DNA of 22,354 nt from Caldifarciminota bacterium (lineage in GTDB: Bacteria > Hydrothermota > Tepidihabitantia > Tepidihabitantales > Tepidihabitantaceae), in NCBI GenBank assembly GCA_011049385.1, contig DSBX01000219.1, forward strand, positions 1 to 22,354, written 5' to 3'. Position numbers and translations under genes: made by a program. The notes under the pieces were generated by a model. It did no database searches. It saw nothing but the letters and a program-made list of their open reading frames with translations, and had not been told where the DNA came from. Below, piece by piece: positions 1-6,292 of the stretch; within the stretch, counting starts at the first letter, position 1; every line of letters starts with the position of its first letter.

Positions 1-122
1 GAGTGCGGGTGGGGGTAGGTTCCCGGCCGGCTCGGAGCCGATTCAGACCGGCTTGACACCGCGAGGGAATCGAGTAGAAGTTGGATGTGGAGAATGGAGA
101 TACCGACCCGGCCCCGGGGTCA

Positions 123-148
123 TTGACAAGATTCTAGGTTAGCACAAT
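123..148 (+). promoter_or_regulatory. possible promoter of the symporter gene
   Basis: A perfect TTGACA lies at 123-128. The best -10-like hexamer, CACAAT at 143-148, is 14 bases away, which is short, and ends 6 bases before the ATG at 155. An in-frame TAG at 140-142 rules out a start further upstream, and no Shine-Dalgarno precedes the ATG, so a leaderless transcript is possible. A second TTGACA at 53-58 with TAGAAG at 75-80 (16-base spacer) is an alternative that would give a leader of about 67 bases. Confidence 0.3.
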
Positions 149-154
149 AGCGCA

Positions 155-1564
155 ATGCCGACGACTTCCCCGGACGTGAGCAACGATACCGACCGGCGCA
201 ACCCGGTTCATCGGCTGACGGTGCACCTGTTGGGCCTGGTTCGGGGCCGACTCTGGGTCAAGATTCTCATCGGGATGGGCTTGGGACTCATCACCGGCCT
301 GGCCATCGGGCCGGAGGCGGGCATTGTCCCGGTCAACATCGCCCGGGTTGTCGGCGCCTGGCTGGCACTGCCCGGTCAGCTCTTCCTGGCGCTGATCCAG
401 ATGATCGTTATCCCGCTGGTCTTCGCGTCAATCATCGTCGGTATTGCCGGCAACGAAGACCTGGAACAACTGAAACGGGTCGGCCCGCGCATCGTCGCCT
501 ACTTCATGGTCACGACGACGCTGGCGATTGTGCTTGGAGTCGGGGTGGCGACCATCATCCGGCCCGGCCGGATGATTGACGGCACGCAGCTGCTCGACTC
601 GAAGGTCGAGACGGTCGAAGTTGACACGGACGAAGCGCTGGGCGAGGTTGACATCGGCGACATCCCCGGACGGATCGTCGGTGTCCTGCCCCAGAACCCG
701 CTCCGGGCGATGTCCTCGGGCGAGATGCTCCAGGTTGTGCTGTTCGCGATCATCTTCGGGGCCGCGCTCGCGGCCCTGCCCGCGAACCGGTCCCGCTTCC
801 TGATGCTGCCGCTGGCCACGCTCCAGGACGTCTGTATGCGGGTGGTGAAGTGGGCGATGCTGATTGCGCCATTGGCGGTGTTCGGCCTGCTAGCCAATGT
901 CACGTCCCAGCTCGGGTTCGACGTGCTCGCCGGTCTGGGTGTCTATATCCTGACGGTTCTTCTCGGCCTGCTGCTGCTGGTCGGCCTGTACATGCTGATA
1001 CTGATGGTGCTGTCCCGGTACTCGCCGCGCAAGTTCATGCGCAGTATCCGGGAAGTGCAACTGCTGGCCTTTTCCACCGCCAGTTCGGCCGCGGTGATGC
1101 CGCTTTCAATGGAAACCGCGGAGGAGAAGCTCGGGGTACCGGCCTCGGTCGCCCGGTTCATCATCCCGCTGGGCGCGACAATCAACATGGACGGGACCGC
1201 GCTGTACCAGGGCGCGGCCACGGTCTTCCTCGCCCAGGTCTTCAACGTCAACATCTCCCCCTTACAGCTCATCCTCGTCGTGGTGACGGTAGTCGGCGCG
1301 TCAATCGGCACGCCGGCGACACCGGGGGTCGGCATCATCATCCTGGCTACGGTACTGAGCGGGGTCGGGATACCGCCCGAGGGCGTAGCTCTGATTATCG
1401 GGGTGGACCGGATTCTGGACATGACGCGAACCGCAGTGAACGTTACCGGCGACCTGACCGCCTGCACGGTCATGGCGCGTTGGTCCTCGTCCGGCACCGG
1501 GATGGAGGAGAAGGTGGAGAAAGCACTCAAGCGGGTAGCTTCGGTTGGCGAACCGGCCGAATAA
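155..1564 (+). CDS. dicarboxylate/amino acid:cation symporter (DAACS family)
   Basis: A 469-residue inner-membrane secondary transporter of the GltP/DctA/GltPh family, which couples Na+ or H+ entry to uptake of glutamate, aspartate or C4-dicarboxylates. The family hallmarks are present: the serine-rich re-entrant loop (STASSAAVMPLSM, about residues 308-319), the NMDGT motif (344-348) and the last helix motif DRILDMTRTAVNVTGD (418-433). By comparison with GltPh, D422 and R425 match the substrate-binding D394/R397, and N429/D433 match the sodium-site N401/D405. The retained arginine favours an acidic substrate. A charged insert at about residues 145-175 lies between early helices. The start is fixed by an in-frame stop just upstream and has no Shine-Dalgarno. 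The gene converges on gatE. Family certain; substrate not determinable. Confidence 0.93.
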   Translation: MPTTSPDVSNDTDRRNPVHRLTVHLLGLVRGRLWVKILIGMGLGLITGLAIGPEAGIVPVNIARVVGAWLALPGQLFLALIQMIVIPLVFASIIVGIAGNEDLEQLKRVGPRIVAYFMVTTTLAIVLGVGVATIIRPGRMIDGTQLLDSKVETVEVDTDEALGEVDIGDIPGRIVGVLPQNPLRAMSSGEMLQVVLFAIIFGAALAALPANRSRFLMLPLATLQDVCMRVVKWAMLIAPLAVFGLLANVTSQLGFDVLAGLGVYILTVLLGLLLLVGLYMLILMVLSRYSPRKFMRSIREVQLLAFSTASSAAVMPLSMETAEEKLGVPASVARFIIPLGATINMDGTALYQGAATVFLAQVFNVNISPLQLILVVVTVVGASIGTPATPGVGIIILATVLSGVGIPPEGVALIIGVDRILDMTRTAVNVTGDLTACTVMARWSSSGTGMEEKVEKALKRVASVGEPAE

Positions 1565-1636
1565 CGCGCCGGCCCGGGGCACGTAAGTACATCCCTCCCG
1601 GGTCGGGTTGCGTCGGGGTGAGGATGCGGGGCGGGC

Positions 1637-3550
1637 TTATCGGCCGGCGAGTTTGCGGACCGCGGCGGCGACGTCCCTGCCCTGCGCCCGGCCGCGCAGT
1701 TCCCGCATCGCCCGGCCCATCAGGAACCGCCAGCAGGCTTCCGGCTCCCGGGCGTAGTCCGGGGTCGCGCCCTTGAGCGCGGCCGCGGCAAGCGTCTCGA
1801 GTTTCCTGCCGGTGATGACCTCACCCAGCCCGCGCGCGGCCAGCAGTGCGTCGAGCGCCCCACCCCGGCAGAGCCCGCGCATGAGGTGGACGATGGCTTC
1901 CCGGCCGAAACCGCCCTTGCGGTACCGCTCGAACAGCCCGGCCAGCGCTTCGTCGGACAGTTGCCGGACCGCGAAGCCCTGCCGGGAGAGCCAGCGGGAC
2001 CATTGTTCGAGTGCGACCCCGAGCAGTTTCGGGTCCGCACCCGGACCGGCGGTGAGCTTCTCAAACAGCCCGCGCCGGGGCGAGAAGACCAGGCTCTGGG
2101 CCACGTCTTCGGGCAGGCCGAGCGCACGGAACCGTTCCTCGGTCCGCCAGGCCGGCTCGGGCAGGGCCTTGCGGATTTCGTCGAGCCGCTCCCGGCTGAT
2201 GGCGGTGGGCGGCGAGTCGGTGTCCGGGTACATCCGGTCCGGGCCGGGCAGGATGCGCTCGAAACCGGTGGTGCCGTCCGGGTGGGGCTGACGGGTTTCG
2301 CTGGGCACCCCGGCCGCGGCGTCCACCGCCCGGAGGTGAATCTCGTTGACCGCGGTCCGCAGGTCCGGGGCCGGGCCCCAGGCCAGCACCGCTTCGTCGT
2401 TCACCCCGCAGTTGACCAGTTCCCGGATGACGCCCCAGTCTTCGTCGGTCAAGCCCTCGTCGCTACCGCCCCGGTAGATGATGTTGGGCATCCGGTCAAG
2501 GCAGGCGATGACCCGGACCCGTTCCGAGAACTCGTAGCCGAACTCGAGGCCCGGCTCGATGACGCGGTTGAGCAGGCCCGCGAAGCCGGCCAGCCGCACC
2601 GCCGCCACGCTCTCTCCCGCGTCCGCGGCCCGGCGCAGGTACGGACTGCCGGTACCCAGAACCGTCGCCCGGTCGAGTTCACGGCTTTCGAGCTTGAGGC
2701 TTTCCGGGCTCACGCCCCGGGCGCGGAGTTCGTCCCGAATCGCCAGCAACTGCTGTTGCCGGAACGCCTCGACCGCGACCAGCCGCCGGATCAGCCCGGT
2801 GTCCGGCACACCCTTGATTTCGACCCGGGTCGAACCGTTGATGCTGACGTTGACGTCCTGCCGGCCCGCGCCCGGGCCGGTGCGGACCTGGCCGGTGGAA
2901 CGGAGCAGTCGCCAGATGAGCCGCGCGCCCGCGCTCGCTTCTTCGGGCGTGTGCATCGTCGCGTCGGTGACGACCTCGACCAGCGGGAACCCGAGCCGGT
3001 CCGCGCGGTAGACGATGTCGTGGCCGACGTCGCTGACCTCGCGGCAGGCATCTTCCTCAAGCCCGAGCTGGATGATGCCGAGCTTGCGGCCCCGAAACGG
3101 CACCCAGCCCTCGACCCCGATGATCGCGGTGCGCTGGAACCCGGTCGGAATCGAGCCGTCGAGGTACTGCTTGCGCGAGATGTGCATCTCGTCCACGATG
3201 TTCAGGTTGAGCAGAAGTCCGATGCGGAGCGCGATGTCGAGCGCCTCGCCGTTGATCGGGAAGGGCGGGGTGTCGTCCATCTCGTAGGTGCAGTCAATGT
3301 CGGCGTAGAGCTGGTAGCGGACGTTCTTCTTGGTCTTGAACTCCATCAGCGCGGTGCCGTCGTACTCACCCAGCTCCGAGAGCGTCGGCCGCATATGACG
3401 GAGGACCTCGTAGTCCGGCTCGCGGTGCCGGAACTCGGCCGGACAGCGGCAGAACAGCTTGCGCCGGGTCCGCAACTGGTAGTGGACTTCGTGCCCGACT
3501 TTGAGCCCGAGGCTCCGCCAGTCCAGGTTCGCAACGTCGGTATGGTTCAA
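1637..3550 (-). CDS. gatE: Glu-tRNA(Gln) amidotransferase subunit E (archaeal-type GatE)
   Basis: A 637-residue protein of the GatB/GatE family, which binds misacylated tRNA and activates it with ATP for amidation. The N-terminal catalytic part has the GatE signature LGLKVGHEVHYQL (14-26), the cysteines of KLFCRCP (31-37) and MRPTLSELGEYD (53-64). Residues about 290-400 form an extra GAD/AspRS-like domain (AAVRLAGFAGLLNRVIEPG), which GatE has and GatB lacks, followed by PDGTTGFERILPGPDRMYPDTD and a GatB/YqeY-type helical tail ending MRELRGRAQGRDV. Length and domain order fit GatE, known from archaea where it pairs with GatD. No GatD is in this window. The start is a TTG at 3550, because a TAA stop lies three codons upstream and no ATG or GTG fits; no Shine-Dalgarno is seen. 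No disruption is visible. Confidence 0.92.
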   Translation of the reverse strand: MNHTDVANLDWRSLGLKVGHEVHYQLRTRRKLFCRCPAEFRHREPDYEVLRHMRPTLSELGEYDGTALMEFKTKKNVRYQLYADIDCTYEMDDTPPFPINGEALDIALRIGLLLNLNIVDEMHISRKQYLDGSIPTGFQRTAIIGVEGWVPFRGRKLGIIQLGLEEDACREVSDVGHDIVYRADRLGFPLVEVVTDATMHTPEEASAGARLIWRLLRSTGQVRTGPGAGRQDVNVSINGSTRVEIKGVPDTGLIRRLVAVEAFRQQQLLAIRDELRARGVSPESLKLESRELDRATVLGTGSPYLRRAADAGESVAAVRLAGFAGLLNRVIEPGLEFGYEFSERVRVIACLDRMPNIIYRGGSDEGLTDEDWGVIRELVNCGVNDEAVLAWGPAPDLRTAVNEIHLRAVDAAAGVPSETRQPHPDGTTGFERILPGPDRMYPDTDSPPTAISRERLDEIRKALPEPAWRTEERFRALGLPEDVAQSLVFSPRRGLFEKLTAGPGADPKLLGVALEQWSRWLSRQGFAVRQLSDEALAGLFERYRKGGFGREAIVHLMRGLCRGGALDALLAARGLGEVITGRKLETLAAAALKGATPDYAREPEACWRFLMGRAMRELRGRAQGRDVAAAVRKLAGR

Positions 3551-3555
3551 AGGCG

Positions 3556-3586
3556 ATTACACTACCCGGCCCGCCGCATTAGTCAA
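3556..3586 (-). promoter_or_regulatory. predicted gatE promoter, leaderless type
   Basis: On the minus strand TTGACT (3581-3586) is followed by TAGTGT (3559-3564, 16-base spacer) or the overlapping better TGTAAT (3556-3561, 19-base spacer). The -10 region ends 5-8 bases before the TTG start, so transcription should begin at or next to the start codon. There is no room for a Shine-Dalgarno. Confidence 0.45.
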
Positions 3587-3613
3587 GCGCCGGGCATCGG
3601 CCCGAACCGGAGC

Positions 3614-3647
3614 GCGGGGCGGGCAACCCGGCCATTGCCCGCCCCGC
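3614..3647 (-). terminator. strong hairpin after the small-protein pair
   Basis: A perfect 13-bp inverted repeat (GCGGGGCGGGCAA at 3614-3626, complement at 3635-3647) with an 8-base loop begins 6 bases after the stop of the 73-residue gene. No U-tract follows on the minus strand. It insulates the small pair from the gatE promoter immediately downstream. Confidence 0.65.
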
Positions 3648-3653
3648 CTGCTC

Positions 3654-3875
3654 CTACCGGATGGCGGCGTCGCAATCGCGGTAGGGTGTGTCTTGCGCAA
3701 TCAGGCGCCGGGCCGTCCGCGTCGTCGCGTGGTAGTTGTCGAGCGCTTCCGCGACGTTCACCGCCGCCCGCGCCCGCCGCTCCTGCTGGCGCTGGCGGGC
3801 CAGCACCAGCCCGGCGACCATCATCACGCACCCCAGCATCAGGCACACCGCACGCCCCAGACGAGTCCTTGTCAT
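3654..3875 (-). CDS. small membrane-anchored protein of unknown function (73 aa)
   Basis: I do not recognise this protein. Residues about 8-26 form one hydrophobic segment (AVCLMLGCVMMVAGLVLA) after a basic N-terminus, so it is probably an N-terminally anchored membrane protein. The rest is a charged helical stretch (RQRQQERRARAAVNVAEALDN) with two late cysteines or histidines but no family motif. The start is well supported: GGGAGG lies 5 bases before the ATG and overlaps the stop codon of the upstream gene, so the two are very probably translationally coupled. A strong hairpin follows the stop. Confidence 0.7.
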   Translation of the reverse strand: MTRTRLGRAVCLMLGCVMMVAGLVLARQRQQERRARAAVNVAEALDNYHATTRTARRLIAQDTPYRDCDAAIR

Positions 3876-3885
3876 CTCTGCCTCC

Positions 3886-4152
3886 CTACTTCGAGTTCGC
3901 CACTTCGAACGGCGATTCGGTCACGGTCATTGCCTTCTTCAGCGCCTGGCGCCGCGTGACGCCGGTCATCACTTCCCCGGTATGGACCAGCACCCGTCTC
4001 ACTCCAGTCACGTTCAGGTCCGAGAGCCGGACTTGGCCGGTGGCCAGCCCGCCGCCGACGTAGAACGAGACGAGCATCAGAACCATCACCAGCGCCTTCG
4101 CCACCAGACCTGCGAACCAATCCAAGCTGTCGGTCACTGCTCCTGCAAACAT
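3886..4152 (-). CDS. small single-pass membrane protein of unknown function (88 aa)
   Basis: The ATG at 4152 is chosen because CGGAGGC sits 4 bases upstream; the frame is open further but without a comparable signal. The protein has one strong hydrophobic segment at about residues 13-38 (AGLVAKALVMVLMLVSFYVGGGLA) and a soluble C-terminal half (QVRLSDLNVTGVRRVLVHTGEVMTG region) with no motif I recognise. It is the first gene of a two-gene unit with a 10-base gap to the second small membrane protein. Function unknown; shared topology and coupling suggest the two act together, which is inference. Confidence 0.68.
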   Translation of the reverse strand: MFAGAVTDSLDWFAGLVAKALVMVLMLVSFYVGGGLATGQVRLSDLNVTGVRRVLVHTGEVMTGVTRRQALKKAMTVTESPFEVANSK

Positions 4153-4198
4153 CGTAGCCTCCGAGTTGTTGTTATTCTGCTTTGCGAACACAACCGGT

Positions 4199-4204
4199 AT
4201 AGTA
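4199..4204 (-). promoter_or_regulatory. possible -10 box of the small-protein pair
   Basis: TACTAT at 4199-4204 on the minus strand is preceded by TGC, giving an extended -10 (TGnTACTAT). No convincing -35 is present. It would give a leader of about 40 bases to the Shine-Dalgarno-led ATG at 4152. Confidence 0.3.
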
Positions 4205-4486
4205 GCAGTAGCCGTGCCGCGACCGCCGAACCCTGCTAAGTTGTTCTTGTAGAATTGTTTGTGAGTTTCGGGCAGACGTATGCCCCGATCGAACATATCA
4301 GCGAATGAGACACGAACCGAGCCCCCGGCGAAGCTGCTTTGACGGCTAAGTTGTCTATCTGCTGGTTTTAGAGTGTCTCATCGGTCTCCGTATCCTGATG
4401 AGACGCACGGGCCCGCTCTGGTCACTCCCGGAGAGTGGGCCGGGGCACGCGGTATGGTCAAGGAAGGTGCGCTGGTCCGCAAAGCG

Positions 4487-4520
4487 GCGGCCGGGGCCCA
4501 TCGCCCCGGCCGCGTCTTTT
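4487..4520. terminator. intrinsic terminator hairpin
   Basis: An 11-bp GC stem (4487-4497 with 4503-4513) and a 5-base loop. On the plus strand it is followed by GTCTTTTC, a short T-tract; on the minus strand by GCTTTGC. It lies 16 bases after the stop of the Kelch-like gene on the minus strand, so it probably ends that transcript, though its better T-tract is on the plus strand. Confidence 0.6.
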
Positions 4521-4528
4521 CAATCAGG

Positions 4529-5623
4529 CTATCGCTGGACGACCAGCTTCTGCGTCGGCGCGTGACTGCCGTCGAGCCGGACCAGGTAGGTACCGACGGC
4601 AAGACCGGAGATATCCAGTCGCGCGTTGCCGCCGCGCGCCGAACCGAGCTCAAGCCGCTTGACGAGCCGGCCCGCGGCGTCGAAGACCGATGTCCGCACC
4701 GACCGTTCGGCGGCAAGGTTCCAGTTCAGCCGCACGCTCGCTCCTCGGACCGGGTTGGGCCCGACCGAGAACCGCTCCTCGGCGAGTTGCCCGGCAACCG
4801 ACTGGCCGCCGCCCGGCGTCCAGCCTTCGGGCGCGAGCCGGTAGCGCCAGAACTCGACCGTCTTGTTGCCCTTGAGCGCATAGAACGCCCGGCCCCGGGG
4901 ATAGGCGACGAAATGCCCGCCGTCCTTGACCATCCGGCGCCGGTTGGCACTGCCCGGCGAGTCGATGGGTTCTTCTTCGTGCCAGCGGTTGCGGCCCGGG
5001 TCGTAACGGAAGTACTGCTGGCTGTTGCCGCCCTTGAGCGACCAGATTGCGCCGTCGAACCAGCCCGCACCGCTCCCGTCGCGCGACCGCTTGGCGCGCC
5101 GGCGGTTGCCGTGCCAGCCGATGAGCGGCAGGCCGCTGCGCGCCGCCTGCTCCCAGCTCCCGGCCCGGACGTCGAAGAGCCAGAGCTCGTGGTGCGGCTC
5201 GGGCATGCTCCGGGTGTAGCGGGCCTTGTGCGCGTAGATCGTGCCCATACCGTCATGAACCAGCCAGGAGCCGCGGTCCCAGCGCCCCTTGATGCCGACC
5301 GGCGCGGCCGGCAGTTCCTGCCACTCGCCCGCGGCGATGTCGTAGCGGTAGAATTCGCCGGTCCGTCCCTTGAGCAGGTAGACGTGGGCCTCATCGTCAA
5401 CTCTGACGTGGACCAGGTCACTGCCGCCCACGACCGGCCGCCCGGCCGGGCCCGCCGGCACGTCGGGCAGGATTTCCCAGCCGTCGGCGCCGATGTCATA
5501 ACGCCAGAAGGCGAGCGAGCGGTTGCCCTGCAGGACGTAGAGACCGCCGCTTTCATCACTCACGCCCCGGGCACCGTCCTTGGGCGCGCGCCGGGACCAG
5601 CGCGGGTGCTGTTGCCACGGCAT
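4529..5623 (-). CDS. Kelch-like propeller protein with T9SS-like C-terminal domain, probably N-terminally truncated
   Basis: A 364-residue protein with about five Kelch-like blades, each carrying a motif like LKGNxxxEFWRYD followed by W and P (for example LQGNRSLAFWRYD, LKGRTGEFYRYD, LKGGNSQQYFRYD, LKGNKTVEFWRY). The last 80 residues form a T9SS/Por-type C-terminal target domain (SVGPNPVRG, VFDAAGRLVKRL, ISGLAVGTYLVRL, ending QKLVVQR), which directs export across the outer membrane in systems that have it. Oddly there is no signal peptide and fewer blades than the usual six or seven. The ATG at 5623 lacks a properly spaced Shine-Dalgarno. A good one (GGGAGG, 7 bases before the ATG at 5643) opens another frame that ends after 27 codons. 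The frame itself is open back to the ECF sigma stop at 5678-5680. N-terminal loss or a frameshift is likely. Confidence 0.75.
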   Translation of the reverse strand: MPWQQHPRWSRRAPKDGARGVSDESGGLYVLQGNRSLAFWRYDIGADGWEILPDVPAGPAGRPVVGGSDLVHVRVDDEAHVYLLKGRTGEFYRYDIAAGEWQELPAAPVGIKGRWDRGSWLVHDGMGTIYAHKARYTRSMPEPHHELWLFDVRAGSWEQAARSGLPLIGWHGNRRRAKRSRDGSGAGWFDGAIWSLKGGNSQQYFRYDPGRNRWHEEEPIDSPGSANRRRMVKDGGHFVAYPRGRAFYALKGNKTVEFWRYRLAPEGWTPGGGQSVAGQLAEERFSVGPNPVRGASVRLNWNLAAERSVRTSVFDAAGRLVKRLELGSARGGNARLDISGLAVGTYLVRLDGSHAPTQKLVVQR

Positions 5624-5677
5624 TCCTTCATCATCTTCAACATAGACACCTCCCGGGCCGACAGCTATCGGCCGGAC

Positions 5678-6184
5678 TCACAGCAGGCCCTCTTCCCGGG
5701 CCGGCGCCAGTTCCCGGCGCAGGGCCAGCCGGGCGCGATAGAGCAATGCGTTCACCGATGCCGGCGTCTTCCCCAGCGCCCGGGCAATCTCTTCGTGGCT
5801 CATTTCCTCCCACACCGACAGCACCAGCGCCGAGCGCTGGTCCGGGAGAAGGGCGGCGAGCGCGGCGTTGATGCGCTCCGCCCGGACCTGCCGGCGGTGT
5901 TTTTCCTCCGGCTCGCAGGCAACCGCGGCGGGCAGGGTTTCGGGCAGGGGCGCGAGCCGCCGGGTCCGGGTCAGTCGGTTCACGCACAGGTTGTGGGCGA
6001 TGCGAAAGAGCCAGGTCCGGAAGCTGGCCGTGCCGCGGAACCCGGCCAGCCCCTGCCAGGCCCGGATGAACGCCTGCTGGGCCAACTCCTCGGCCTCGGC
6101 CGGGTTGCGGGTCATCCGCCAGAGATAGCCGAACAGCCGGTGCTGGTGCCTCAGCACGAGCGCTTCGAAGGCCGGCAGTTCCAC
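5678..6184 (-). CDS. ECF-family RNA polymerase sigma factor
   Basis: A 168-residue (from GTG) extracytoplasmic-function sigma factor. Region 2 is clear (ALVLRHQHRLFGYLWRMTRNPAEAEELAQQAFIRAWQGLAGFRGTASFRTWLFRIAHN, read in pieces over residues 8-65), then a variable linker, then region 4 (LLPDQRSALVLSVWEEMSHEEIARALGKTPASVNALLYRARLAL over about 113-156). ECF-typical sequence DGDRPLVERARA continues upstream of the GTG, so the true start lies upstream, between 6205 and 6235. The only near-start codons there are ATA (6235) and CTG (6205), and a TAG stop is at 6236-6238. No anti-sigma gene is adjacent. The Kelch-like gene follows 54 bases downstream in the same reading frame. A good promoter lies upstream. 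Confidence 0.88.
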   Translation of the reverse strand: MELPAFEALVLRHQHRLFGYLWRMTRNPAEAEELAQQAFIRAWQGLAGFRGTASFRTWLFRIAHNLCVNRLTRTRRLAPLPETLPAAVACEPEEKHRRQVRAERINAALAALLPDQRSALVLSVWEEMSHEEIARALGKTPASVNALLYRARLALRRELAPAREEGLL

Positions 6185-6254
6185 GGCCCGTGCCCGCTCA
6201 ACCAGCGGGCGGTCGCCGTCCGATGGTGTCGGTATCTATTGACCCGCAGGCAAT

Positions 6255-6283
6255 AATATACTATCGCCGCATCGGCCTGTCAC
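6255..6283 (-). promoter_or_regulatory. sigma70-type promoter of the ECF sigma gene
   Basis: On the minus strand GTGACA (6278-6283, 5 of 6 to TTGACA), a 17-base spacer and TATATT (6255-6260, 5 of 6 to TATAAT) form a well-shaped promoter. The predicted start of transcription is near 6248, 13 bases before the in-frame ATA at 6235. The same AT-rich patch separates this gene from the divergent gene at 6293. Confidence 0.6.
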
Positions 6284-6292
6284 GTCGGCGAC

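Larger units (their letters stand above)
4153..4528. other. 376-base intergenic region rich in inverted repeats
   Basis: No gene is seen. The first half is AT-richer than the surroundings and has GCTAAGTTGT twice in direct orientation (4235-4244, 4345-4354). TGAGACAC (4306-4313) is complementary to GTGTCTCA (4373-4380). GTCTCATC (4375-4382) pairs with GATGAGAC (4397-4404). CACTC/GAGTG (4423-4427/4433-4437) is nested in GGCC/GGCC (4410-4413/4438-4441). The strong hairpin at 4487-4513 closes the region. A structured RNA on the plus strand is possible but no clear promoter was found. Confidence 0.5.

Noticed and set aside
1565..1636. Terminator between the symporter and gatE
   Set aside because: Two CCCGGG palindromes are about 20 bases apart but pair only over 6 bases with mismatches and there is no T-tract.
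1637..3550. Annotating the amidotransferase subunit as GatB
   Set aside because: The GAD-domain insert (AAVRLAGFAGLLNRVIEPG) and 637-residue length fit GatE; GatB is about 480 residues without this domain.
1886..4063. Very long open frame (over 700 codons) antisense to gatE and running on past it
   Set aside because: It mirrors gatE codon structure in high-GC DNA, has low-complexity R/P/A/D-rich translation and no family motif. The same holds for the long frames antisense to the kinase/exported-protein region (18038-20257), the Kelch/sigma region (4373-6256) and the LTD gene.
4339..4371. Plus-strand promoter (TTGACG) for a small RNA
   Set aside because: No acceptable -10 hexamer is found 15-19 bases downstream.
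5678..5680. Readthrough or recoded TGA fusing the sigma factor to the Kelch protein
   Set aside because: They share a frame, but TGA ends several other genes here normally (for example 11519-11521 and 12727-12729), and the linker has no sign of selection.
6239..6262. Plus-strand promoter for the LTD gene (TTGACC and TATACT)
   Set aside because: The spacer is only 12 bases; the AT-rich patch fits the minus-strand sigma-gene promoter much better.
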